Positions 45,602 to 54,678 of a stretch of DNA of 64,000 nt are shown here, piece after piece; the stretch's first letter is position 1, and the number at the start of each line of letters is the position of its first letter. Source of the stretch: Spirochaetota bacterium. Lineage in GTDB: Bacteria > Spirochaetota > Spirochaetia > Treponematales > UBA12059. The notes under the pieces are model-generated. The model saw only the letters and a program-made list of their open reading frames with translations. It did no database searches and was not told the origin of the DNA. Both the position numbers and the translations under genes were made by a program. The stretch covers positions 95,014 through 159,013 of the forward strand of contig JAPLSN010000014.1 in the NCBI GenBank assembly GCA_026398615.1, written 5' to 3'.

Positions 45602-46888
45602 ATGAAAACGGAGAAGAATACCCTCGCCTCGACAGGTCTCCCCATCCTCGCCTTAGCCGTACTCACCGGCCTCGACATCATGATCTTCAACGGGATAGCG
45701 GAGAGGGACAGGCTGGAGAGCCACAACGACAGCGAACGGACCATGAACATCCTCCTATCGAGGCTCCGGGACCACGACGACTTCGGCTCGGCTATAGAAA
45801 GCGACGAGTCGCTCAGCGCGAAGGTCATAGGCATCGCCGCCTACGCGAGCGACGGAGCGAGGATCTATTCGTGGGGCGAGGCTCCTTTCGCCTTCTCACG
45901 GCCTATCCCGAATGAGGCCGCCAAGGGGGACTCGGTCCGCCTCTACATCGACAATCCAAAGAACGATTCTGTCGCTCTCGTATTCCAGGCCTTCGGCGGC
46001 GGCCCTCCTCCAAAGGAGCCGGCCGAGGAAACGACGCGGCCCGGACCATCGGATTTCTTTTTCACCACGCTGCGAAAAGCGGATTTCTTCTACCTCGAGA
46101 TTCGCGAACCGAAGTACTGGATGCGCCGACGCCTCGAGGACCTGCTCTTCCCCGTCATCGAGCTCGCCCTCGGGGCCCTCGTGCTCTCCGTCCGCGGCCT
46201 CATCATGCGGAACGCCGAATACAGGCGGCGCATCGAGGAGCAGCGGAACCTCGTCGTGCTCGGTACGGCAGCGAGCACCCTGGCTCACGAGATAAAGAAC
46301 CCACTGCTCTCCATCAGGCTGCAGGCGCGCATCCTCGAAAAAACCTGCCCCAAGTCGGCGCGGCGCGAGATAGACATCATCAACGACGAGGTCGAGAGGC
46401 TCTCCGCCCTGAGCCACCGCGTCGGCGACTACCTCCGCGATCCGGCGGGCAACCCACGCTCCATAGATCCCCGCGAGATCGCCTTCGCGGTAGGCATGCG
46501 GCTCTGCGGCCGGGATATCCTTGCGGTGGCCGAGGAGGGGCTTCCGCGGGTCAACATGGATCCGGAGCGCCTCCGCTCGGTGCTCGAGAACCTCGTGCGC
46601 AACGCCCTTGAGAGCGGCGGAGCGGAGGACGGCGTCGTCATACAGGTCGGAGCGGATGACGACGGCACGCGCATCGACGTGCTCGATCGCGGGCAGGGCA
46701 TAAGCGCCGAGGCGGCCGCGAGGATTTTCGACCCGTTCTTCACGACGAAGAGCCGGGGAACCGGCATAGGCCTGGCGGTATGCAGGCGCTTCGTCCTGGC
46801 TGCCGGCGGCTCGTTGGTCCTGGAGGCGCGGCAAGACGGCGGATGCAGGGCGAGGCTCGTCCTCCCCGCCGCGGCAGCCGCTTCATGA
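45602..46888 (+). CDS. Membrane sensor histidine kinase of the efflux operon
   Basis: 428 residues. TM1 (about 12-31), a periplasmic or extracytoplasmic region of about 150 residues, TM2 (about 182-200), then HisKA with His229 in LAHEIKNPLLS and an HATPase domain with N-box NLVRNALES, G1 DRGQGI and G2 GTGIGLAV. The ribosome site is weak. The C-terminus overlaps the response regulator gene by 4 bp, so the two are a cognate pair. The signal is unknown, plausibly the pump substrate. Confidence 0.92.
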   Translation: MKTEKNTLASTGLPILALAVLTGLDIMIFNGIAERDRLESHNDSERTMNILLSRLRDHDDFGSAIESDESLSAKVIGIAAYASDGARIYSWGEAPFAFSRPIPNEAAKGDSVRLYIDNPKNDSVALVFQAFGGGPPPKEPAEETTRPGPSDFFFTTLRKADFFYLEIREPKYWMRRRLEDLLFPVIELALGALVLSVRGLIMRNAEYRRRIEEQRNLVVLGTAASTLAHEIKNPLLSIRLQARILEKTCPKSARREIDIINDEVERLSALSHRVGDYLRDPAGNPRSIDPREIAFAVGMRLCGRDILAVAEEGLPRVNMDPERLRSVLENLVRNALESGGAEDGVVIQVGADDDGTRIDVLDRGQGISAEAAARIFDPFFTTKSRGTGIGLAVCRRFVLAAGGSLVLEARQDGGCRARLVLPAAAAAS

Positions 46889-48255
46889 AGGTATTGGTCG
46901 TCGACGACGAGCGCAATATACGCGAGTCGCTTCAGCGCATACTCGCCCTCGAGGGCATGGAGTCTGCCTGCGCCTCTGACGGCCACGAGGCCCTGGAGCT
47001 GATCAGGGACGAATCGTTCGACGCCATCGTGACCGACCTCAAGATGCCGGTCATGGGCGGTCAGGAGCTCATCGAGAGGATGCGCGACGAGGGCATGCGC
47101 TGCCCGGTCATCATGATCTCGGCCCTCGGCGAGATCAACGACGCCGTGAAGGCCCTCAAGTCAGGCGCTACGGATTATCTCATCAAGCCCTTCGATCCCG
47201 ACGAACTCGTGTTCAAGCTCAAGTCGGCCGTCTCGACCAGGAGACTCGAGGACAGGATCGAGGCTGGAGCGAGGACCGCAGCTTCGACCTCGGGCTTCAT
47301 AGGCGAAGGCGAGGCAGCGCGATCGCTCAAGAGGACCATAGACAAGATCGCAGGCACCGATACGACCGTGCTCATAAGCGGCGAGAGCGGTTCGGGCAAG
47401 GAAGTCGTAGCGAGGGAGATACACGCCCGGTCTACCCGTTCGGAGGAACCCTTCGTCGCGGTGAACGTCGGCGGCGTCCACGAGAACCTGATGGAAAGCG
47501 AGCTCTTCGGGCACGAGAAAGGCGCCTTCACCGGAGCGGAAACGCGAAAGATAGGCCTTTTCGAGCTTGCAGGCTCAGGCTCCCTCTTCCTCGACGAGAT
47601 AGGCGAGATGCCCTTGCCCCTCCAGGTCAAGCTTCTCCGCGTCCTTCAGGAACGCAGGATCAGGCGCCTCGGCGGCACCAGGGACATACCTATCGCCGCC
47701 CGCATCCTCTCGGCGACGAACAAGGACATCGAGGCGTCGGTGCGCGACGGGCATTTCAGGGAAGACCTCTACTATCGGCTCAACGTCGTTCGCGTCGCCG
47801 TCCCGCCTCTCCGAGACCGCAGGGAAGACATACCCCTCCTGGCCGGATTCCTCCTCGAGAAGCTCCGCACACGCATGGGCAAGGGTGCCGTACGGTTCGC
47901 GGATGGCGCACTCGAGGCGTTGTCGGAATACTCCTATCCCGGCAACGTCCGCGAACTCGAGAACGTCCTTGAACGCGCCCTGATCTACGCAGAGGGCGAC
48001 GAGATCGTGGCCTCGGATCTTGGCATCGCGACCGGGCACAGGCAGCTTCGGGTTTCGGACGGTCCGGTTCGGACCGGGTCGGCTTCGGTCGATCTATCCG
48101 CCGTCGAGCCCGCCGCATCCCTCGACGGCGTGGAGCGCCTGGCCATAGAGCGCGCGCTCGCCGCGTCGGGCGGCAACCGCACCAAGGCAGCCGAGGCGCT
48201 GGGCATCAGCCGCAGGACCATACTGAACAAGATCAAGCGTTACGAATTGGGATAA
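46885..48255 (+). CDS. NtrC-family sigma-54-dependent response regulator
   Basis: 456 residues: receiver (1-120; Asp7, Asp8, phospho-acceptor Asp51, Lys105), AAA+ domain (about 140-375) with Walker A GESGSGKE, sigma-54-binding GAFTGA (213-218) and Walker B LFLDEIGEM, then a Fis-type HTH (NRTKAAEALGISRRTILNKI) at the C-terminus. Phosphorylated by the upstream kinase, it would activate the sigma-54 promoter at 40886, giving positive autoregulation of the operon. Confidence 0.95.
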   Translation: MKVLVVDDERNIRESLQRILALEGMESACASDGHEALELIRDESFDAIVTDLKMPVMGGQELIERMRDEGMRCPVIMISALGEINDAVKALKSGATDYLIKPFDPDELVFKLKSAVSTRRLEDRIEAGARTAASTSGFIGEGEAARSLKRTIDKIAGTDTTVLISGESGSGKEVVAREIHARSTRSEEPFVAVNVGGVHENLMESELFGHEKGAFTGAETRKIGLFELAGSGSLFLDEIGEMPLPLQVKLLRVLQERRIRRLGGTRDIPIAARILSATNKDIEASVRDGHFREDLYYRLNVVRVAVPPLRDRREDIPLLAGFLLEKLRTRMGKGAVRFADGALEALSEYSYPGNVRELENVLERALIYAEGDEIVASDLGIATGHRQLRVSDGPVRTGSASVDLSAVEPAASLDGVERLAIERALAASGGNRTKAAEALGISRRTILNKIKRYELG

Positions 48256-48563
48256 GCTGTCTGGCCGGCAAGAGCGGCCGTACGTATTGCGCCATTCCCG
48301 CCGCTTGAGTATGCTTTTATTCAGCTGATAGCAGCGAAGGATATCGTCTCGGCCTCGCTGTCCAGGCAGTACCCGCCGCCCCGAAGCCCCGGCGCCCGTC
48401 CAGCCCCGTCCCCAAGGTCGAGCTCCGCAGCCGACGGGCTCCCGGAATGAGCCGCGGCACCATGAAGTGCCGAGAGTCGTTTCCCGATGCGGCGCGGAGA
48501 AAGCCCGAAGGGATCATTCACCCGGATCGGCAGCCCGATGTCGTATTTGTGGAGGATGGAAAG
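48256..48563. other. Gap with no supportable gene
   Basis: About 308 bp between the response regulator and the next gene. Open frames on both strands have no ribosome site and resemble no family. No convincing terminator or promoter was found. Confidence 0.5.
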
Positions 48564-49613
48564 ATGAAGAAGAGAAGCCTCGCTTTCGCGGTCCTGGTCG
48601 CTTGCGGTGCGTACGCGACGGCGCTTTCGCCGACCCCGACGACCCTGAAGGGCATCCCCGTCTATCCAGGTGCTGTTCGCGATACGGCCGGGGAAAAGCT
48701 GCTCGTCCAGAAAGGCAGGGACGAGAATTCAAAAAAACCCGACTTCGCGGCCTTCGACGCGCTGCGGTTCACGACGGGCGCCGCGGCGGAGGATGTCCTT
48801 CTCTGGTACCTCGGCGCTTTCGGCCTGAACCCGGGGAAGGGCAGCTACGGGACGACGCCGGGCGAGATCCGGACTGGACCGGGAATCACCGAGGACAAGC
48901 TCAAGAGCGACGACCTGCCCGGAACCGCGTCGCAGGTGGGCTGGGGCATCGACGCGCTCCGCAAGTACGCCGAGGGCGAATTCGACTCGAGCATGAACGA
49001 CTACATGCTCGCCATGTACGCCGCGAAGCGCAAGCAGATCCAGGGGGTCTGGGTCCGCAACGGGTTCCTGTGGTGGAGCTGCATCGAGAAGGACGGGAAC
49101 ATCACGAGCTTCACCGTCACCGTCAGCGACTCGAGCTTCGAGAAGTACACGAAGGCGAACCACTCCTACGACCAGAAGTGCGTGATCAGCTTCGGCGCGA
49201 CGACCAGCCTCTCGCCGAAGAAGATGGCCGAGGCGGCGCGCGCCGCGCAGGCTCAGACCCAGGCGGCGCCGACCGCCGCCACGCTTCCCGCGGGGGAACC
49301 GACCGCGGCATACCTCGGCGTTCCCGTCTATCCGGGAGCCAGGTACGCCGTCGACATAAGCAAAGGACTGCAGGCCCAGGGCCAGGCCGTTTTCGTGTGG
49401 GCCAGCAACGATTCCGTCGAGGCGATAGTCTCATTCTTCGAGAAGGCGACGGGAGCCAAGCGAAGCCCGATTTCGGAGGGAGGCTTCCTCGTCACGAAAA
49501 TGTTCGACAAGGGGGGAGGAGTCGCGGTGACGGTACTGCCGGTGAAGGAAGTGCCGGTCGAGGATCCCATCATCGCGGCGGCCAAGACGATATTCACGAT
49601 GGACAGGTTCTGA
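48564..49613 (+). CDS. Exported protein with a duplicated PVYPGA module, function unknown
   Basis: 349 residues. Start at 48564 with GGAGG 8 bp before it, giving a signal peptide (about 1-20, ending AYATA). Two domains of similar plan begin GIPVYPGAV (about 28) and GVPVYPGARY (about 252), separated by a Gln/Ala/Thr-rich linker (about 230-247). Each module continues with a segment (DVLLWYLGAFG; EAIVSFFEKATG) suggestive of a small alpha/beta fold. I do not recognise the family. Transposon debris begins within about 4 bp of its stop. Confidence 0.75.
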   Translation: MKKRSLAFAVLVACGAYATALSPTPTTLKGIPVYPGAVRDTAGEKLLVQKGRDENSKKPDFAAFDALRFTTGAAAEDVLLWYLGAFGLNPGKGSYGTTPGEIRTGPGITEDKLKSDDLPGTASQVGWGIDALRKYAEGEFDSSMNDYMLAMYAAKRKQIQGVWVRNGFLWWSCIEKDGNITSFTVTVSDSSFEKYTKANHSYDQKCVISFGATTSLSPKKMAEAARAAQAQTQAAPTAATLPAGEPTAAYLGVPVYPGARYAVDISKGLQAQGQAVFVWASNDSVEAIVSFFEKATGAKRSPISEGGFLVTKMFDKGGGVAVTVLPVKEVPVEDPIIAAAKTIFTMDRF

Positions 49614-49616
49614 TCG

Positions 49617-49709
49617 CTCACGGACGCCGAGGATCTCCGCGATCCCGACCTGTGTCTTCCCCTGTCCTTGCAGAATCCGGGCTTCGAGCATACGATGCTC
49701 CTTGTCCAT
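49617..49709 (-). pseudogene. N-terminal fragment of an IS transposase (HTH part)
   Basis: From the ATG at 49709 the frame reads MDKEHRMLEARILQGQGKTQ then VGIAEILGVRER, a helix-turn-helix start like those of IS21/IS481-type transposases, and stops matching at the boundary with the preceding gene. About 31 codons survive. Family assignment is tentative. Confidence 0.45.
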
Positions 49710-49750
49710 GGGACTTGCCTCCGGTGGCGGTGTGTTTCTCTACCGCCATG

Positions 49751-49833
49751 CTACCAGAGGTGGGCCCCTTATTTTGGACAGGAACCGGCAATTTCTCGTC
49801 AGGCCGATTCCGGCAATTTACCATCGGCGACGA
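49751..49833. repeat. IS-end-like repeat, copy A
   Basis: A 31-bp block (49757-49787) is identical, apart from its last few positions, to 63396-63426. A further shared block (about 49814-49833) follows. This copy carries an extra 30-odd bp in which CCGGCAATTT is repeated. Confidence 0.7.
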
Positions 49834-49879
49834 CACGGGCGCGGCGAGATACTGGTGTACGACATAACCGGATCAAGGG

Positions 49880-50084
49880 GTTTTGAAGATTGAGGCGGGG
49901 TTTCTCGTGGCTCTCGACGAGATGCTTGAATCGTGAAAGATACTCCTCGATTTCCGCCTCCAATGCGGCTTGCAGCATCTTCCTGGGTCCCTCACGCACG
50001 ATGATTTCCAGCGCATCCATAATTTCGGGCATTGCCTCGATTCGAGTCTCGGTGGCAGTCTTTCTCACGGACGTTCTGCTTCCC
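49880..50084 (-). pseudogene. N-terminal fragment of an IS256 (Mutator)-like transposase
   Basis: On the minus strand, from about 50068, the frame contains EIMDALEIIVREGPRKMLQA then ALEAEIEEYLSRFKHLV, like the N-terminus of Mutator-type transposases, and then degenerates near 49885. The DDE catalytic part is absent. Its upstream edge cuts ribokinase. Confidence 0.6.
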
Positions 50085-50804
50085 GGCGGTCGTGTCCACG
50101 GCCTTGACCCGGTGCGCCGGCCTTCTCAGGCTTGTCCCCGAATCGGCATAGAAAGCGCCCTCGGAACCAAGGGTAATGACGATGCGCGCCTCGGGCCGGC
50201 GAGCGAGGAGGACCTTGGCCGCGCGCTCGGGCTCAGGCTCTCCGGAGAGGCCGGCGGCCTCGATCTCGTTCATGATGAAGATATCGACGAGCTCAAGGGG
50301 GTAGGAGGAGAATTCGGGGCCTAACGGAGAAGGATTCATCGCGATCTTGATCCCGCTGGCATGAGCCTTTTTCATGATGAGGGGAATAGAGGCGATCTCG
50401 TTTTGCAGGAGGATGAGGTCGCCGGGGCCGAAGGCCGAGAGGACTCGGCCGATGTAGGCCCCGTCGATGTCGCGGTTGGCGCCGCCGTGAATGATGATGC
50501 AGTTGCGCCCCTCGTCGTCGACCTGGATGATGGCATGGCCCGTGGCCTCTTCCGAGCGTTCCACGAGGGACGCGTCGACGCCGCCCTTTTCGAGGGTCTC
50601 GAGGAGAAAGGCGCCCTCAGGTCCGATCTTGCCGGCGTGGCTCACCTTGCCCCCCGCCTTGGCCAGGGCGATAGACTGGTTGAGCCCCTTGCCGCCCGCG
50701 TTGACGGTGAGGGAGGAGGCCGCCTTGGTCTCTCCCGGGGCGACGAAGGCATCGAGGCGGTAGACATAGTCGATATTGAGGGAACCGAAGTTGAGAATTC
50801 GCAT
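50085..50804 (-). pseudogene. rbsK: Ribokinase truncated by transposon debris
   Basis: 240 recognisable residues: NFGSLNIDYVY start, substrate-binding NAGGKGLNQS (about 36-45) and later pfkB segments, then break off at AVDTTA, exactly where GAGD should follow. The anion hole, catalytic Asp and C-terminal ATP-binding portion are lost; the frame runs about 30 more codons into transposase sequence. Full-length ribokinases are about 300 residues. Last gene of the rbs operon, so the damage is not polar on transport, but phosphorylation of ribose would need another kinase. Confidence 0.85.
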
Positions 50805-50849
50805 GGTTTTCTAGCCTCCCTATTCCGGAAAATCCCTGGTCTATCCACG

Positions 50850-50889
50850 AAAAGCCCGCTCAAGGAAGGGAGGCCCCTCCTCAAGCGGG
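50850..50889 (-). terminator. Hairpin after rbsB
   Basis: A 12-bp stem with two G-U pairs (50855-50866 and 50878-50889). On the minus strand it is followed by CTTTT. It sits between rbsB and rbsK, so it probably attenuates rbsK and protects rbsB mRNA. Confidence 0.65.
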
Positions 50890-50912
50890 TTGACGCAAGA
50901 AAAATTCTATAA

Positions 50913-51803
50913 CTATTTCACGAGCTCGAGGGCGACTGGTATGGATTTCCCCACTGTCTCGCCTTTGAGATACTTCACTGCGGTCTCGACAGCGGTGGAA
51001 CCGATGAGAGCGGGCTTCTGGGCGACCGTGGCCTTCATGGTTCCGGCCTTGACCGCGGCGACAGCGTCGTCCACGGCGTCGAATCCGATGACCACTACGT
51101 TCTTGAGCCCCGCGGCCTCGAGAGCCTTCACAGCTCCCAGGGCCATCTCGTCGTTGTGGGCGAAGACGCCCTTGATGCCCTTGTTGCCCTGGATGATGTT
51201 CTGCATGACCGTGAAACCCTTGTCGCGGTTGAAGTCGGCGGGCTGGCGAGCAACCACGTTGAGCTTGCCCGCGACAGCGTCGTTGAAGCCCTTGCCGCGA
51301 TCGACCGTGGCCGAGGCTCCCGGGACACCTTCGAGCTCGACTACCTTGGCGCCCTCACCCACGAGGGAGATAAGCTCCTTGCCCGCGAGCGCACCGCCGG
51401 CGACGTTGTCGGAGGCGATGTGCGAGAGCACGTCTGCGCCGTTCACGCTGCGGTCGACGGATATGACGGGAATCTTGGCCTTCGCAGCTTTTTCGACCAT
51501 GGTTTTGGCAGCGTCGGAATTGCAGGGATTGATGAGAATGACGCCGACCTTTTTCTGTATGAGGTCGTCGACCTGACCGGCCTGTTTGGCCGGATCATCC
51601 TGGGCGTCGGTCACCACGAGCTCGTAACCGAGTTCCTTCGCTTTAGCTTCGGCACCCTCCTTGAGGGTGACGAAGAAGGGGTTGTTGAGAGTGGAGATCG
51701 CGAGTCCGATCTTCTTGGACGAGGCGGCGGAGCCGCCCGGGCAGCCCGCGAGGAGAGCCGCTCCGAGCGTTACGGCGATGACGATGACGATGGACTTCTT
51801 CAC
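50913..51803 (-). CDS. rbsB: Ribose ABC transporter binding lipoprotein
   Basis: 296 residues. Lipoprotein signal peptide with LLAGC (Cys at about 21), then a PBP type-1 fold: IGLAISTLNNPFFVTLKEGA, DAQDDPAKQ, INPCNSDA, VDRSVNG, HNDEMALGA and VIGFDAVDDA, all RbsB landmarks. It binds ribose outside the inner membrane for RbsAC. Confidence 0.93.
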   Translation of the reverse strand: MKKSIVIVIAVTLGAALLAGCPGGSAASSKKIGLAISTLNNPFFVTLKEGAEAKAKELGYELVVTDAQDDPAKQAGQVDDLIQKKVGVILINPCNSDAAKTMVEKAAKAKIPVISVDRSVNGADVLSHIASDNVAGGALAGKELISLVGEGAKVVELEGVPGASATVDRGKGFNDAVAGKLNVVARQPADFNRDKGFTVMQNIIQGNKGIKGVFAHNDEMALGAVKALEAAGLKNVVVIGFDAVDDAVAAVKAGTMKATVAQKPALIGSTAVETAVKYLKGETVGKSIPVALELVK

Positions 51804-51833
51804 AGATTCCTCCTATGACAAAAACTGTATGAG

Positions 51834-52790
51834 TCACTTCATGCGGTCCGCGAGGACCGCGAGAAGAATGACCGAACCTTTAACGATCTGCTGGTAGAAG
51901 GACGAGACCTCGAGCAGGTTGAGGCCGTTGTTGAGTACGCCGATGATGAGGGCGCCCACGAGGGTGCCGATCATGAAGCCCCGACCGCCGGAAAGGCTAG
52001 TGCCGCCGAGAACGACGGCGGCTATCGCATCGAGCTCGTAACCCTGTCCCGCGAGAGGCTGGGCCGAATCGAGGCGAGAGGCGAGTACTACGCCCGCGAG
52101 GGCCGCAAAGAAGCCCGAAATCGCGTAGACGCTAGCCTGAGTCGTCCTGACCGCGAGTCCCGAGAGCCGCGCCGCCTCGGCGTTGCCTCCCACCGCGTAG
52201 ACGCTCTTGCCGTAGACGGTGCGAGAGAGGACGAAGACCGCGGCCCCGAGGGATGCGAGCAGCAGAATCCCCGACCAGGGAATGCCCACGATATCGCCGC
52301 GACCCAGGGAGGCGAAGAGACCGACATCGCCCAGGCCCGTTATGGGCCTTCCTTGGGTGAACACGAAGGTCGCTCCGCGGAAGATCGTCATGAAGGCCAT
52401 TGTCACGATGAAGGGCTGAAGCTTGAAGCGAGCCACCGCGGCGCCGTTCGCGAGCCCGAAGAAGGTTCCGAGCGCGAGGGCAGCGAGGATGGCGAGGAAG
52501 CCGGGCGTGCCTCTCTTGAGCAGCGCGGCGAGAAGAACGCCCGAAAATGCGAGAATCGAGCCCACGGAAAGGTCGATACCACCCGTGAGAATGACGAAGG
52601 TCATGCCCACGGCGACGAGGCCGTTGAGCGACACTTGGTTGAGGACGTTCATGAGATTCGAGAGCGTAAGGAAGTCCGGGGACAGGACCGCAAGAAGGGC
52701 TCCGAGGATGACGAGGCCCGCGAGCGAGCCGAATCGCGAGGCGAATCGCGAGGCGAATCGCGAGGCGAAGGCCCCAAAGTGTGCTTTCAT
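51834..52790 (-). CDS. rbsC: Ribose ABC transporter permease
   Basis: 318 residues, about eight membrane helices, with LTGGIDLSVGSILAFSGV and the coupling region AVGGNAEAARLSGL plus GGTSLSGGRG near the C-terminus. ATG overlaps the rbsA stop. The N-terminus carries three copies of an Ala-Ser-Arg-Phe-like repeat encoded by 12-bp DNA repeats. Confidence 0.93.
   Translation of the reverse strand: MKAHFGAFASRFASRFASRFGSLAGLVILGALLAVLSPDFLTLSNLMNVLNQVSLNGLVAVGMTFVILTGGIDLSVGSILAFSGVLLAALLKRGTPGFLAILAALALGTFFGLANGAAVARFKLQPFIVTMAFMTIFRGATFVFTQGRPITGLGDVGLFASLGRGDIVGIPWSGILLLASLGAAVFVLSRTVYGKSVYAVGGNAEAARLSGLAVRTTQASVYAISGFFAALAGVVLASRLDSAQPLAGQGYELDAIAAVVLGGTSLSGGRGFMIGTLVGALIIGVLNNGLNLLEVSSFYQQIVKGSVILLAVLADRMK
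52730..52765 (-). repeat. 12-bp tandem repeat in the rbsC N-terminus
   Basis: Three exact copies of CGAATCGCGAGG (52730-52741, 52742-52753, 52754-52765) with a partial copy after them, encoding SRFA-type tetrapeptides in frame. Confidence 0.85.
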
Positions 52791-54271
52791 GACGATGATA
52801 CTCCCGTGGCGAGCGACATGATTTTCTCTTGGGTGATGTCGGACTCAAGAAGTCCGGCGGCCTTTCCGCTTCTCATGACGAGGACCCGGTCGCTCATGCC
52901 GATTATTTCCGGGAGCTCGCTCGAAACCATGAGGACAGCCACTCCCCGCGCCGCGAGGCGATCGATGATCTCGTATATCTCGCGTTTGGCGCCGACGTCG
53001 ACGCCCCGGGTCGGTTCGTCGAGGACGAGAATGCGGGGTTCGCGGCCGAGCCACTTCGCGAGGACGACCTTTTGCTGATTACCCCCCGAGAGACTCGACG
53101 CCGGCGCGGAGATCGCGGGGGTTTTCACGTGGAGCGTCTCCACGAGCCGCTCCGCGTAGGAGGTGAGTCGACCCGGGACGACGATGCCCGCGGAGCCGAG
53201 GGCGGGGAAGTTCGCCGCCCCGATATTGAAATCTACACCAAAGCCGAGGAAGAGACCCTCGAGCTTTCGATCCTCGGTGACGAGCGCAAGGCCTTTCCGC
53301 ATCGCTTCGCGCGGCGAATCGATCTTTGTAGGGCTCCCGTCTATGAGAATCTGCCCCTCATCAGCGGGCTCGGCGCCGAAGAGGGCTCTCACGAGCTCGG
53401 TTCTTCCCGCCCCCATGAGGCCCGCGACGCCGAGAACCTCGCCTCCGCGAAGGGAAAAGGAGACTTCCCTGAAAGCCTTCGCGCGCCCGAGACCCCTCGT
53501 CTCGAGAACGACGGTTCCGGGCTTGTTCGTTTTGGGCGGAAAACGGTCGCCGATCTCGCGGCCGACCATCATCGCGACGACGCGACCGAAACTGAGCTCG
53601 GCTACCGGGGCCGTCGCGATATACTCGCCGTCTCGGATCACCGAAAGATTGTCGCAGACCGCGAAAAGCTCCTCGAGCCGGTGCGAGATATAGACGAAAG
53701 AAACCCCTGCAACCTTGAGGCTTCGCATGACTTCGAAGAGCCGCTCGATCTCGCGATCGGAAAGGGCGCTCGTCGGTTCGTCCATCACGATGAGCCTTGC
53801 CTTCTTGATAAGGGCCTTCGCTATCTCGACGAGTTGCAGTTGGCCTATTCCGAGGCTCCCCGCCTTGACACGCGGATCGACCTCGAGGCCGAGTCGCGCG
53901 AGCGTCTCCGCTGCGATTCGCCGCATTTCGACTTCGTCCACGAGGCCGAAACGTGTACGCGGCATAGAGCCGAGGAAGATGTTGTCCGCTACACTCATAT
54001 CAGGGAGGATGCTGAGTTCCTGGTGGATGATGGCGATGCCGCAGCGCTCGGCGTCCCGAACCTTCATTATTTCTACGGGGCGTCCGTCGACGAGAATCTC
54101 CCCTGAGTCACGAGGGATGACGCCTCCCAAGATCTTCATGAGGGTGGATTTTCCGGCGCCGTTCTCGCCCACGAGGGCATGGATCTCGGCTTCGTCCACC
54201 TCGAGACGCATGTCTTTGAGCACCACCACGGGTCCGAAGGACTTTTGGATGCCGCGCATCTCGAGCTTCAC
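52787..54271 (-). CDS. rbsA: Ribose ABC transporter tandem ATPase
   Basis: 494 residues, two fused ATPase domains. The first has Walker A GENGAGKST, signature LGIGQLQLVEIA and LIVMDEPTSAL. The second has the usual degenerate A-loop and LSGGNQQKVVLAKWL with ILVLDEPTRGVDVGAK. The typical sugar-import ATPase layout. Lies between rbsD and rbsC. Confidence 0.95.
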   Translation of the reverse strand: MKLEMRGIQKSFGPVVVLKDMRLEVDEAEIHALVGENGAGKSTLMKILGGVIPRDSGEILVDGRPVEIMKVRDAERCGIAIIHQELSILPDMSVADNIFLGSMPRTRFGLVDEVEMRRIAAETLARLGLEVDPRVKAGSLGIGQLQLVEIAKALIKKARLIVMDEPTSALSDREIERLFEVMRSLKVAGVSFVYISHRLEELFAVCDNLSVIRDGEYIATAPVAELSFGRVVAMMVGREIGDRFPPKTNKPGTVVLETRGLGRAKAFREVSFSLRGGEVLGVAGLMGAGRTELVRALFGAEPADEGQILIDGSPTKIDSPREAMRKGLALVTEDRKLEGLFLGFGVDFNIGAANFPALGSAGIVVPGRLTSYAERLVETLHVKTPAISAPASSLSGGNQQKVVLAKWLGREPRILVLDEPTRGVDVGAKREIYEIIDRLAARGVAVLMVSSELPEIIGMSDRVLVMRSGKAAGLLESDITQEKIMSLATGVSSS

Positions 54272-54282
54272 GGTCCCTCCTT

Positions 54283-54678
54283 TCAGAATGCGACGCCGGC
54301 GCGGAGTATGATGTTCGCGTAGGGTGTCGCCTCTCCTGTCCGAATGACGGCGCGGCAGGTGGCCGTCGCCGCTTTCAGCTCCTCATGCGAGACGTAGACG
54401 GCCCCGAGCGAGGGGAATCGCGCTCGTACCGCCTCGTCGAGCTTCGGGTTTTTCTCCCTAATCTCGTCCGCGAGCAGGATCCCCTCAATCACCATATCGT
54501 CCTCTATCGCGTCGAGGGCCTCGAGGAAGGAGGGATGGCCCTTCGTGAGCGCGAGGTCGATTCGCTTGACGCCCTCCGGAATGGGGAGGCCGCAATCGGC
54601 GACGCAGATGGTGTCGGTGTGTCCGAGCCTGGCCAGGACCGCAGCTATCTCCGAATTCAGTATACCGTTTTTCTTCAC
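54283..54678 (-). CDS. rbsD: D-ribose pyranase
   Basis: 131 residues, full length. His20 in RLGHTDTICVADCGLPIP, then GHPSFLEAL, and the C-terminal RTGEATPYANIILRAGV are diagnostic. Converts beta-pyranose to beta-furanose ribose so that ribokinase can act. First gene of the rbs operon. Confidence 0.95.
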   Translation of the reverse strand: MKKNGILNSEIAAVLARLGHTDTICVADCGLPIPEGVKRIDLALTKGHPSFLEALDAIEDDMVIEGILLADEIREKNPKLDEAVRARFPSLGAVYVSHEELKAATATCRAVIRTGEATPYANIILRAGVAF

